A stretch of DNA of 64,000 nt from Blastopirellula sediminis (GTDB lineage: Bacteria; Planctomycetota; Planctomycetia; Pirellulales; Pirellulaceae), in the NCBI RefSeq assembly GCF_020966755.1, contig NZ_JAJKFT010000009.1, positions 1 to 64,000 of the forward strand. Direction: 5' to 3'. Below the pieces are notes generated by a model that saw nothing but the letters and a program-made list of their open reading frames with translations, searched no databases and was not told the DNA's origin. Positions 26,717 to 35,800 of this stretch are shown one piece after another (the stretch's first letter is position 1; the number at the start of each line of letters is the position of its first letter). Both the position numbers and the translations under genes were made by a program.

Positions 26717-27982
26717 CTAGGCGACCAATTCTTTGATCACCTTACCGCCGTTGGCGATTTTCATCGGCCGGCCGTTCTTGCTGGTGAAGGTCGTTTCGAG
26801 CGAAATGCCCATCGCTCGGCACACGGTCGCCATCAAGTCTTCGGCCGAGTAAGGTTCGGTTTCGACGCGGGTACCATCTTCGCTGGTCTTGCCAACGGCG
26901 ATGCCGCCGTTGATGCCGCCGCCGCCGACGACGGTGCTCCAGCTGCGGGCCCAGTGGTCACGGCCGGTGTTGCCGTTGATCCGCGGGGTGCGGCTGAATT
27001 CGCCCATCCAGACGATGGTGGTGTCTTTCAACAGACCACGTTGTTCGAGGTCGGTGACCAGGGCCGACATCGCCTGATCCATGACCGGCAGCTTGGTGTC
27101 GGACAGGGTGTTGAAGATGTTGGCGTGGTTGTCCCAACCGCCGAGGTCGACTTCGATGAAGGGGACGCCCGCTTCGACCAGACGACGAGCGAGCAAGCAG
27201 CCTTGGCCGAAGCCGTTGGTGCCGTAGAGCTCTTTCATCGCATCCGGCTCTTCGCTGACGCGGAAGGCCTTCATCTGTTCGCTGGTCATCAGGTTGACCG
27301 TCTTGTTCAAGATCTTGGCGTGATCTTCGGCGGCCGGTCCGCGGCGTTGGCTGATGAAGCCGTTTTCGACCAGCTTCAGCATCTCGAGACGCTTGCCGAG
27401 CGTTTCGTCGCTCATGCCCTGCATCTTCAGGTTGCGAACCTGACCGTTGCTGCTGACGGTGAACGGGGCCCAGGTCATGCCGAGGAAGCCCGGTCCAACG
27501 CTACCGCCGCCGACCGAAACGAACGGCGGGATTTCCAAATACGGACGTTGATCGAACAGCTCATGCGCGATGACCGAACCGTAGCCCGGGTGTTCGATGT
27601 TCGGGTTCGGCACATAGCCGGTGTGCATGTAGTAGCGGCCGCGGTTGTGATCGGCTTCGCGAGTGCTCATCGAGCGAACGACCGAGAGGTGCTTCATGAC
27701 CTTGGCGGTCTTCGGCATGTGTTCGCAGATCTGCAGGTCGCCGGAGGTCGAGATCGGCTTGAACGGACCGCCGGTCGTTTGGCCCGGCTTGAGGTCCCAG
27801 ATGTCCATGGTGCTTGGACCGCCACCCATCCAGAGCATGATGCAGCTCTTGCCGCGGCTGGTGAGGTCAGCGGCATGAGCGCGGATCGACTGACCCATCA
27901 TCATCGCCGGAGCGACCATGGCCGAGGCGCCCGCCATATGCTTCATAAAGTGACGTCGCGACATCCCGGTGGGAATGGACAT
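26717..27982 (-). CDS. DUF1501 exported protein (Tat signal)
   Basis: 421 residues from the ATG at 27982, which has AAGGAA upstream. The N-terminus MSRRHFMKHMAGASAMVAPAMMM is a twin-arginine signal. The family core follows: KSCIMLWMGGGPSTMDIWDLKPG, SMSTREADHNRGRYYMHTGY, HPGYGSVIAHE, VDLGGWDNHANIFNTL, DTTIVWMGEFSRTPRINGNTGRDHW and the C-terminal DLMATVCRAMGI. DUF1501 resembles the alkaline phosphatase/sulfatase fold, with conserved Asp, His and Asn that suggest a metal site; no activity is proven. It follows the DUF1549/DUF1553 gene by 74 nt, a planctomycete hallmark pairing. Confidence 0.9.
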   Translation of the reverse strand: MSIPTGMSRRHFMKHMAGASAMVAPAMMMGQSIRAHAADLTSRGKSCIMLWMGGGPSTMDIWDLKPGQTTGGPFKPISTSGDLQICEHMPKTAKVMKHLSVVRSMSTREADHNRGRYYMHTGYVPNPNIEHPGYGSVIAHELFDQRPYLEIPPFVSVGGGSVGPGFLGMTWAPFTVSSNGQVRNLKMQGMSDETLGKRLEMLKLVENGFISQRRGPAAEDHAKILNKTVNLMTSEQMKAFRVSEEPDAMKELYGTNGFGQGCLLARRLVEAGVPFIEVDLGGWDNHANIFNTLSDTKLPVMDQAMSALVTDLEQRGLLKDTTIVWMGEFSRTPRINGNTGRDHWARSWSTVVGGGGINGGIAVGKTSEDGTRVETEPYSAEDLMATVCRAMGISLETTFTSKNGRPMKIANGGKVIKELVA

Positions 27983-28056
27983 GTTTATTTCCTTGGATTG
28001 AATCTCGTTGTTGACTTGAAAATGTATCGGAAAAAGCGAGGGCGTTGGCCGTCGGC

Positions 28057-29727
28057 TTAGTGGTTGAGGATGAACTCGTTGCTGTTGAGCAGCGCCCAGA
28101 AGACGTCCTGCAGGGCGGCGGCGACGTTGCCTTTGTGACTGGCGACCAAAACGCCGGCCGCTTGCATCTCGTTCTTGGACGGACGTCGAGCGACGGTCGC
28201 CATGTACAAGTGCTGGATCGCTTCTTTGCCGTCGTCGCCATTGGCGGCGAGCGTGGCGATGTAGCTTCCCGGCTTGGTGCTGGTCGCATCCTGAATCAGG
28301 TCGCCATTGAACATCATCAACGCTTGCGGAATCGAGCCGTTGAACGTGGTCGCTTCGTCCCCTTCGTCGGTGCCGAAGGCGGTCGTAAACTGCTGCATCC
28401 ACATGCTCTTCAAGCGTTCTTGTTCCGCGTAGTCGGCACGGGTCTTGTGGGCCTGGGTGGCGACGATCAGCGATTCGTACAGCTGTTCGGCTTCCATCTG
28501 ACGGAGGTAGAAGTGGCTGAACTTCGGCGATTCGCCGATGCTCGGATCGTCCACTTCGTTCCCCTTGGTGATCTTGCTCGACAAGCTGTAGGCCTGGCTC
28601 AGCGTGATCCACTTGACCAGCTCTTTCATGTTGAAGCTGGAGCCGCGGAACTCTTCGCCCAGGTAGGTGAGCAGTTCCGGGTGCGAGGGGCGGTTGTGCG
28701 GGCCCATGTCGTCGATCGGGCGGGTGAAGCCTTGTCCGAAGAAGTGGCCCCAGACGCGATTGACGATCGCTTCCTGCATTTCCTTCGAGTCGGTGACGAA
28801 CTTCGAGAGCTCTTCACGACGATTGACCTGCGAGACCAGACCGTTCGGGTTGATGTTGGTGCCGTCGATGAAGACCGGGTAGGCGACTTCCATCAGGCCG
28901 TTACGCAGTTCGTAATAAACTTCGGCTTGGGTCGGGTTGCCGCTTTCGCCGCGGAAGTCGACGTTGGCCAAGCTCATCGCCATGCCGCGACCGTTGTTCG
29001 TATCCATGCCGCGGTCACGCTGAGCGCGGGTCTGGCGGAAGAAGGCGTTCAGTTCCCAGAACTTGTCTTGCTTCCAGCTGTTGAACGGGTGGTTGTGGCA
29101 CTGGGTGCACTGCACTTGGACGCCGAGGAAAATCTGGGCGGTCTTGGCGGTCGCTTGGACGCCGTCGTCGGCCAGCTTGTCCATATAGAAGTTCACGGCG
29201 CCATTGAAGTTCGGCATGCCCGGCGAGTTCGCCCCTTCGGCGGTGATGATCTCACGGACCATCTGATCGTACGGTTTGTTGCGGGCGAAGCTGTCGCGGA
29301 GATACTTCTGCATCCCTTCGCGATTGATCTGCGTGTTGTTTTCGGTCCCGCCGGTGCGACCAATCAGGACGTTGGTCCAGATGGTGGTGAAGTTACGAGC
29401 GTATTCTTCGGTGTAGGCGGTGTCGTTAAGCAGCTTTTCGACCAGGTTCTTCTTCCGGTCTTTGCTGCGATCACGCTGGAATTCTTCGAGTTCTTCGACC
29501 GACGGAACGCGGCCGATCACGTCGAGGTAAACGCGGCGGACCCATTCGAAATCTTGCGCTTCCGGCGCCGGCGTAATTCCGTAGTCCTTCCACACCGCGC
29601 TGACCTGTTCGTTGATCTCGGCCACTTGCGGGATGCCATAGTCATCCGAAGACCGAGCGGCCATCGAGACGCTGACCCAGGCCACCGTGAGACAGATTGC
29701 CAGGCCGAAACGAGAAAAAGTCGCCAT
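28057..29727 (-). CDS. DUF1549/DUF1553 exported protein with a CXXCH motif
   Basis: 556 residues with a signal peptide (about 1-23). The DUF1549 region has WVRRVYLDVIGRVPSVEELEEF and FLGVQVQCTQCHNHPFNSWKQ, where CTQCH is a haem-c-type motif (about residue 207). The DUF1553 region has the typical RREELSKFVTD, NRVWGHFFGQGFTRPIDDMGPHNRPSHPELL and FYLRQMEAEQLYESL. It likely works in the periplasm with the DUF1501 protein made from the next gene. The genes are consecutive on the minus strand and end at the 26579 terminator. Function in vivo is unknown. DUF1549/1553 proteins often carry an extra N-terminal cytochrome domain; it is absent here. Confidence 0.9.
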   Translation of the reverse strand: MATFSRFGLAICLTVAWVSVSMAARSSDDYGIPQVAEINEQVSAVWKDYGITPAPEAQDFEWVRRVYLDVIGRVPSVEELEEFQRDRSKDRKKNLVEKLLNDTAYTEEYARNFTTIWTNVLIGRTGGTENNTQINREGMQKYLRDSFARNKPYDQMVREIITAEGANSPGMPNFNGAVNFYMDKLADDGVQATAKTAQIFLGVQVQCTQCHNHPFNSWKQDKFWELNAFFRQTRAQRDRGMDTNNGRGMAMSLANVDFRGESGNPTQAEVYYELRNGLMEVAYPVFIDGTNINPNGLVSQVNRREELSKFVTDSKEMQEAIVNRVWGHFFGQGFTRPIDDMGPHNRPSHPELLTYLGEEFRGSSFNMKELVKWITLSQAYSLSSKITKGNEVDDPSIGESPKFSHFYLRQMEAEQLYESLIVATQAHKTRADYAEQERLKSMWMQQFTTAFGTDEGDEATTFNGSIPQALMMFNGDLIQDATSTKPGSYIATLAANGDDGKEAIQHLYMATVARRPSKNEMQAAGVLVASHKGNVAAALQDVFWALLNSNEFILNH

Positions 29728-30411
29728 GGGGAAATGCCTTGAGTTGCTGACGGGAAAAGTAGAGGTTGAATCGTGTTGAAGATTGAGACGTTTGTCTCAA
29801 GAGTTCCAACGAGCGAGCAATCTAATACCAGAAACGTTCAGTTTAAACGTTGGTACTCAGGAATTGCAGAGAAAAGATCGAAATGGCCTGATCATTCCGC
29901 TCAAAAGCGGGGGTTTTGTGGGCAGGTTGCCACAGGCTGAGCTGTTGCAAAATCGAGCAGTGTGTGATTTTGATACAAGCAAAATAAAACAGGCGGGCTG
30001 ATCTCATCGATCAGCCCGCCTAGTTTGTTGAAAGCGGAAACTGCGCCTCAGCAGCTTCCGTTTGCCTCTTTCATGTCCCAAAGAAAGCCACAAAGCGTTA
30101 AACGGTAAGGTTTTTCGCTCTATGGACCGGATCGCCTCTTCACAACGCCGGCCCCTTGATAGGAATCCTCTTCTCTGTCCCGACCCTATCGACTTGGCTT
30201 CTTCTCATCCCTGGAACAGCTAACATAAATGCAATGGGCGTGCCAAAACGAAACGCCTCGCGAATAATTCTTGGCGCGCGAAAACTTCTCAGCTGCGCTG
30301 GGGTTACAATAGGCGAGAAGTCGGTCCGCTGGGCGACCACTGTTGGGAGGACCGCCCGGCTTCTCACAACTCCGCATTCGAAACAACTGCCGAACAGGCC
30401 AGGAGCGCCGC
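29728..30411. other. Non-coding stretch with a terminator-like hairpin and a possible small RNA
   Basis: Upstream of the minus-strand DUF1549 gene and the plus-strand sigma gene. Short ORFs at 29783-30001 (72 aa) and 30140-30367 (75 aa) lack any family signature. A strong hairpin lies at 29991-30021. A second, weaker hairpin at 30030-30072 (CGGAA-x-CTGC loop GCAG-x-TTCCG) lies directly upstream of it on the minus strand. Together they could form the 3' part of a small RNA. Promoters for both flanking genes should also lie here, but none is clear. Confidence 0.4.
29991..30021 (-). terminator. Strong orphan terminator hairpin
   Basis: A perfect 13-bp stem (29991-30003 with 30009-30021) has a 5-nt loop. 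On the minus strand it is followed by GTTTTATTTTGC. No annotated minus-strand gene lies to its right, so it may end an unannotated transcript. The plus-strand T-run is weaker. Confidence 0.65.
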
Positions 30412-31056
30412 TTGTCGATCACGGAATCGACCGCTAAACGCTACGAACTGCAAGATCCGGACGTCCGGCTCATGCTCGAGGTGCGCGACGACAACGCGGC
30501 GGCCTTCGAGGAGTTGATGCTGCGCTATCAAAACCGGCTGATTAACCTCATGCACCACTTGATGGGGCGTCGAGAGCAGGCGGAGGATCTGGCTCAGGAG
30601 GTTTTTCTGCGGGTTTACCGTTCGCGGAAGTCGTATAAGCCGGGATCGAAGTTTTCGACCTGGCTCTACACGATCGCCAACAACGTGGCCAGCAACGCTC
30701 GCCGGAGCATGGCCCGCCGCAAGGAGGTTCAGGTCGACGGCAATGACGAGGGGGGAATCGGACCGGCAAATCCGTTGGATCGCATCGCCAAAGCGGCGAG
30801 CGGTCAAATGCCGACCCGAATGATCGATCGAGCCGAGATGGGGGAAGTGGTCCGGCTTGCGATGGAAACGCTGAATGAGCGGCAGCGAATGGCCGTGTTG
30901 TTATCGAAATTTGAGGAAATGAGTTACGCCGATATCGCGACCACGATGGGGATGTCGGTTGAAGCGATCAAGTCTCTGCTCTCCCGGGCCCGGGCCAATC
31001 TGAAAACGGCCCTGGAACCTTACCTGGAGCAAGGGGCGAAACCGCCAGCCGAGTGA
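30412..31056 (+). CDS. ECF RNA polymerase sigma factor (RpoE-like)
   Basis: 214 residues if started at the TTG 30412, which has AGGAG at 30401-30405 with a 6-nt spacer; a longer start at 30343 lacks such a site. Region 2: FEELMLRYQNRLINLMHHLM, EDLAQEVFLRVYRSRKSY and FSTWLYTIANNVASNARR. Region 4: ALMETLNERQRMAVLLSKFEEMSYADIATTMGMSVEAIKSLLSRARANLK (quoted in part: LNERQRMAVLLSKF, YADIATTMGMSVEAIKSLLSR), with a clear helix-turn-helix. The TGA overlaps the GTG start region of the next gene, so the pair is translationally coupled. Confidence 0.9.
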   Translation: MSITESTAKRYELQDPDVRLMLEVRDDNAAAFEELMLRYQNRLINLMHHLMGRREQAEDLAQEVFLRVYRSRKSYKPGSKFSTWLYTIANNVASNARRSMARRKEVQVDGNDEGGIGPANPLDRIAKAASGQMPTRMIDRAEMGEVVRLAMETLNERQRMAVLLSKFEEMSYADIATTMGMSVEAIKSLLSRARANLKTALEPYLEQGAKPPAE

Positions 31057-31067
31057 GCGCCATTTTT

Positions 31068-31580
31068 ATGAGTACGCCGAACGACGACAATTTGGTACCA
31101 GTCGACGACGCCGAGCAGCAGCTTGTCGCGTATCTTGACGGTGAGCTCTCGGACGACGAACGCATCGTCGTTGAAGCCCGCCTGGCCGACGACTACGACT
31201 ACCGTCAGCGCTTGCAGCGTCTGGAACGGGCCTGGGACATGCTCGACTCGCTGCCTCGAATGGAAGCGAGCGGTTCGTTCGTGCACACCACGGTCGAGAT
31301 GATCTCGCTCGCCGCGTCGCAAGAGCTCGAAACGATCCAGGATCGCCGCAAGTCGAGCACGTGGCGCGTGCTGACGATCACGTTGGCGGCGTCGCTGATC
31401 GCCGCGGTCGCCGGTTTCGCGTGGGTCAACTATTCGGCGACCAGCGAGAATCAAAAGCTGCTGACCGAGTTGCCGCTGATCGAAAACATGGACCGCTATC
31501 AAAAGGTGGACGAGGTCGAGTTCCTGGAACAGCTGCGCAAAGAAGGGCTGTTCGTTTCGGAGGTGGATGATGGCGTTTAA
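31068..31580 (+). CDS. Membrane anti-sigma factor (non-zinc)
   Basis: About 170 residues. The N-terminal cytoplasmic part LVAYLDGELSDDERIVVEARLADDYDYRQRLQRLERAW (about residues 20-57) is the short anti-sigma helical segment with the DGEL motif, without a zinc Cys pair. One transmembrane helix follows (about 105-128, WRVLTITLAASLIAAVAGFAWV), then a short periplasmic tail. The ATG at 31068 is used; an in-frame GTG at 31053 overlaps the sigma TGA and would add 5 residues. Its 3' end overlaps the next gene by 14 nt. It should sequester the upstream sigma factor. Confidence 0.78.
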   Translation: MSTPNDDNLVPVDDAEQQLVAYLDGELSDDERIVVEARLADDYDYRQRLQRLERAWDMLDSLPRMEASGSFVHTTVEMISLAASQELETIQDRRKSSTWRVLTITLAASLIAAVAGFAWVNYSATSENQKLLTELPLIENMDRYQKVDEVEFLEQLRKEGLFVSEVDDGV

Positions 31581-32781
31581 GCGACTCGCGCTGCCGACCT
31601 GCTTGCTGCTGGCCGCCTCCGGCGTCGCCCTGGGGGACGATCTGACCGATCGCCGACAGCGGATCGAACAGATGTCGCAGGCCGAAAAGGAAGAGTTGAT
31701 GGCCAGCCAACAGCGCTGGGAACGCCTCTCGACCGAAGGACGCGAACATTGCCAAGAGATTCACACGGCGCTCGAGACGCGCGGCGACGGCCAAGAGCTG
31801 CGCGACGTCATGAATCGCTATTACGAATGGCTGAAGTCTCTCGATCCGGTCAAACGGGCTGAAATTGAAAAGCTGCCGATCGATAAACGGGTCGCGGCGA
31901 TCAAGTCGGAGCTGGAAGAAGAGTCGCGCCGCCGTCGCTTCGGCATGATGCGCGACGCACTCCGCGGCGCCAACGAACAAGACATGCCCAAGATCTGGGG
32001 CTGGCTGGTCGACTTCATGAAGACGAACCGGCAGCCGATCGAGAAATACCTCGACTCGCAGTTCAGCGACGGTTCGCGGATGCGTGAGCGTCTGGACGAA
32101 ATGCCGGAAGAGCGGCGCCTCTTTTGGGTCTGGGGAAAGATGAACTTCGATCGGCAAGGAGAAGCTCCGCTGCCGGGACAGGAAGACATCAAGCGATTGA
32201 TGGCCGATCTGACGCCGCAAACTCGCGGGCTGATGGAGAAACTGCCGGTCGACGCTCAACGCGACATTCTTCGCCAATTGATCTTCAAAGCGTTCCACTC
32301 GCAGATGCTGGAAAACGCCAGCGAAGAGGATGTCCGTAAGTATTTTGAACAGCTGCCGGCCGAACGCCGCAGCCATCTGGCGACGCTTCCGAAAGAAGCG
32401 TTCGACAAGGAATTGCGGGAAGAGTATTCGCGGCACTTGATGTTCAGCTTCTTTGGGGGTGGTCGCACCGGCGGAGGGATGCGTCCTCAGGATCGTTTTG
32501 GTCGCGGCGATGGGCCAGGCGGCTTTGATGATGGCATGGGCCCCGGCGGTCCAGGTGGACCCGGAGGTCCCGGTGGTGGACCCGGCGGACCGCGCGGCGA
32601 CGGGATGGGACCTGGTCGCCGCGGCGACTGGAACGGACCAGGCGGCGGTCGCGGCCCCGATGGGGGACGTGGCCCTGACGGTCGCGGCAACGATCGTAAG
32701 CGGGGCGAAGAAGGCGACCCGATGAAGCCCGCGGACGCAAAGCCAGCCGAAGAGAAGCCGGCGACGACCGAAGCGACGTAG
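31567..32781 (+). CDS. Secreted helical protein with a Gly/Pro-rich tail
   Basis: 404 residues with a signal peptide (1-23, ending ALGDD). The body (about 30-300) is alpha-helical with repeated short motifs of LP-x-x-x-R type, such as LDPVKRAEIEKLPIDKR, MPEERRLFW, LTPQTRGLMEKLPVDAQRD and LPAERRSHLATLPKEAF, reminiscent of DUF3106 and other stress-sensor helices. From about residue 300 the sequence is collagen-like: GPGGPGGPGGPGGGPGGP and RGPDGGRGPDGRG. The tail ends lysine/proline/alanine-rich. It overlaps the anti-sigma gene by 14 nt, so sigma, anti-sigma and this protein form one operon. It may be the extracytoplasmic sensor or a target of the pair. A terminator follows. Confidence 0.75.
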   Translation: MMAFKRLALPTCLLLAASGVALGDDLTDRRQRIEQMSQAEKEELMASQQRWERLSTEGREHCQEIHTALETRGDGQELRDVMNRYYEWLKSLDPVKRAEIEKLPIDKRVAAIKSELEEESRRRRFGMMRDALRGANEQDMPKIWGWLVDFMKTNRQPIEKYLDSQFSDGSRMRERLDEMPEERRLFWVWGKMNFDRQGEAPLPGQEDIKRLMADLTPQTRGLMEKLPVDAQRDILRQLIFKAFHSQMLENASEEDVRKYFEQLPAERRSHLATLPKEAFDKELREEYSRHLMFSFFGGGRTGGGMRPQDRFGRGDGPGGFDDGMGPGGPGGPGGPGGGPGGPRGDGMGPGRRGDWNGPGGGRGPDGGRGPDGRGNDRKRGEEGDPMKPADAKPAEEKPATTEAT

Positions 32782-32786
32782 TGCAA

Positions 32787-32818
32787 AAAAAGGCCGATGC
32801 GTTTGCACCGGCCTTTTT
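32787..32818. terminator. Bidirectional terminator
   Basis: AAAAAGGCCG (32787-32796) pairs with CGGCCTTTTT (32809-32818) around a 12-nt loop. It serves the plus-strand sigma operon and the convergent macroglobulin gene (stop at 32840). Confidence 0.75.
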
Positions 32819-32839
32819 CGTTTTCACTCGCGATCTCGC

Positions 32840-35800
32840 TTAGAACTTGAAGTTCTGGATCCCTTCTTTGACGTCGTTGCGATAGAAGTTGTCCAGGTTC
32901 TTTCGTTGCTCTTGCTGGATCATGTCGTTGCCAGCTCGAATCCCTCGCAGGAGTTCGTCGTTGAGCTTCGCCTTGTTGCTCGAGCCTTTTCCCTGCATCT
33001 GACCGCCATAGCCGGCGTTCGGCTCTTGCGGCTTGGCGTTGGGAACCGGGAGGGGAACTTCGCCGAGCGATTTCTCGCCGCGGTAGAAGGCGTATTCTCC
33101 TTCTTCCGCTTCGGCCAGGATCGTCGAGCGGCCTTGGATGCCGTCGGCGACGAAGACGCCGCGGAGATCGGTGTCGCCGGAGACGAACTCGTCATTGGCC
33201 GAGCCGATCACTTTCACGTGGACGTCGGCGACGTAGGCGTCGGTCTTGACGTTGCGAATCGTCGCCCGGACGCGGCCCGATTCAAATTCTTCCTGCACTT
33301 CCACCTTTAGCGGCGAGATCAGGACGAGCCCGCTGGCATGCAGGTTTTCGCCGCGACAGACCACCAAATAGGCGCCTTCTTCCTTGAGCGGCAGTTTCAG
33401 CTCCTTCGTCCGATCGCGATAGTCCTTGCCGTCGCCCAGCTCCACTTTTTCTTCGTGGTAGGGGCGAATGCCAGCCAGGTTGATCGCGGTGATCTGCTGC
33501 AAGTTGCGGCGGAGGAGGCCGAATTTCATCAGGTCGATCCGATAGACGTTCACGTCGCAAGCGGCGATGTTGCGGAACTTCAGCTCCACGTTGACCGCTT
33601 CGTCCGGCGTGAAGGTCGAAACGTCTGCCAAAGCGATCTGCTTGTGCAGGAAGTAATCGATCGACTGGGCCGCGTCGACGAAGCGATCTTTGACCTTTTC
33701 GTAGTCGGTGATCGCCGCGGCGGCCTGGCCGAGGGCGTGGTGAATCTGTCCCATGATGTAAACGGCTCGCCACTTGTTCTCTTCCGCCAATTGGCGGCTG
33801 CCGGACAAGGTGGCGGGGCGTTTGTACTCAGCGACCTGTTCGCACATCTGCAGCGCTTTCTCGTGCTGACCGAGGGCGAAGTGGCAGAAGCCGGTGATGT
33901 ACCAGTAGCTGCTCAGGAAGTTGCTTTCTCCGTAGCGACGCGTGTAGTCGCCGCAGACCGAAATCGCCTGCTGATAGGCGTCGAGCTCAATCAAGCCGGT
34001 CGCCAACGAGAAGGCGGCCTGGTCAGCCGACGGATCTTCCGGATTGGATGTCAGGAAGTTCTCGAGCATGCCAAGCGAACGCCGGACCAGGGTGACCCGG
34101 TTGATGTTCTTCTCCTTCAGCTGCGGATCCTGGGCCGCATTCGGGGCCTTGGCCGAGACCTGCTGGGCGAGCGCGTATTCGGCGGTCGCAACGTACGGTT
34201 CCGGCGGCGAGTTCTGCAGCAGCGAGGTCATCACTTCGACGCTGCGGAGGAACTCGTTTTGGTCCTGCAGGAAGCCGGCCACTTGGCTTTCGACCATGAA
34301 GCTGGCTTCGACCGTCGCCCGATAGACCAGGTAGGCCCGTTCGTACTCGCCGATCTCGTGATACGCTTTGCCGATCTTCATCAGCTTGGCGAACGGGATT
34401 TCCAGTTCCGGATACTTCTCGATCACGATCTCGAAGTAACGAACCGCTTCGGCCGAGTTCCCTTGTTCCAGGCTGATATCAAGGAGCATCCGGACGGTCT
34501 GCTGGAAGTAGTTGGTTTGCAGATTCCAGTTGCTGAACAGCTCGGTCAGGTGCGCTTGAGCGCCGGCGTAGTCATGCTTGTCAAACTTGAGTCGGCCGAG
34601 CTCGTACAGTTCGAGCGGGGTCAGGCGATACTTGTCTTCGCTCTTTCCGCCCAGAGGCAGCACTTTCAGCTCTTGCGACTTGGCGACCACCATATCGCTA
34701 AGGTGGTAGGCGTCGCGGAGGATCGTCGGCAAACCTTGGTAGTCGCCGGGGATCGAGCCGATGACGTCAAACTGAATCGTCCCCAGGCCGCGATTGCCGC
34801 CCAGGTAGAACAGGATGCCGCCGGGCTGGATTTCAAATCGCTCGAACGGGCCGGTGACCGTCTTTTCGTCGACGCGCACGCCGGACGGAAGGGGCTCGAA
34901 GGCGATCAAGTAAGGCATCTGCTGGTCGCGCGAATTGCCGGCGACGTTGTTTCGCCACATTTCGAGCGTAACGTGCCCCTTCTTGGCGGCCGGCAGTTGC
35001 GTCATGGTGTTGCGGAAGCTGGAGTAGCTGCCCGCCAGCAGGCCGAAGCCGCTGGAAACGGGGCGGCCGTCGAACTCGATCGGCGCCGGCGTGTAGTAGC
35101 GGCGCACGGTCCAGTTGTTGGCGGTGCTTTCCAGCTTGTCGGCGGCGACGAAGCCGGCCAACACGCATTCGTACGAGAACTCGCCGCGGCCATTCAGCTC
35201 GAAGCGAATCGTTTCTTTCTCTTTGTTGGTCAACATGTCGACCGGGACGTCGAGCGTTTGCGTCGTCGAGTTGGCGTCAAACTTCAGCGTCTTTAGCGGC
35301 TTGTCGTTGACCATCACCGTCAGATCGTAGGCGTCGGCCGCCAATTGCTTGGTGGCGTTGTAGCCGCAGACCGCCAGCATGATCGGGCCGACCGCTTTCT
35401 CCGGCGCCCAGCGGGCTCCGCAGCGATGCTGCATCAGCCATTCGACTTCCTTGCGCAGTTCTTCCTGCTGCGGCGACAGCTTGTACAAGCACAACGCGTA
35501 GAGCCCGCGAGTTTCAACCTCGGCCGAGTTCCACGACAGCGGCGTGATACCGCCGCCGCTCAGCTTTTGCTTCGCCAAGGCGATGATCTCGCCGGCCGTT
35601 TCCTTGCGATCCATCTGGGCGAACGTCAGGGCCAGGTAAGCCAGCCCTGCGGTCGAAAGCGAGTTGCGATTGCGGTAGAGCTGATTGGCGAGCGGAAAAT
35701 CCTCCTGCCCCGCTTCGGTCACCGCATGCAGCAGGACGGCGCGGCTTTCGTAGTCGGCGACTCCCAACTGCGTCAGCTGGTTCTTCAAGTAGTTGAGCCC

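Noticed and set aside
28045-29742. 565-codon plus-strand frame opposite the DUF1549 gene
   Set aside because: Antisense shadow of a secure gene; long reverse frames are expected in GC-rich coding DNA and no domain is visible.
29783-30001. 72-codon plus-strand ORF
   Set aside because: It ends inside a perfect terminator hairpin, has no ribosome binding site and shows no conserved features.
30140-30367. 75-codon minus-strand ORF
   Set aside because: It overlaps the region just before the sigma gene start, lacks a ribosome binding site and shows no family signal.
33338-35296. 652-codon plus-strand frame opposite the macroglobulin gene
   Set aside because: Antisense to the macroglobulin frame; sequence is low in normal folds and has no start context.
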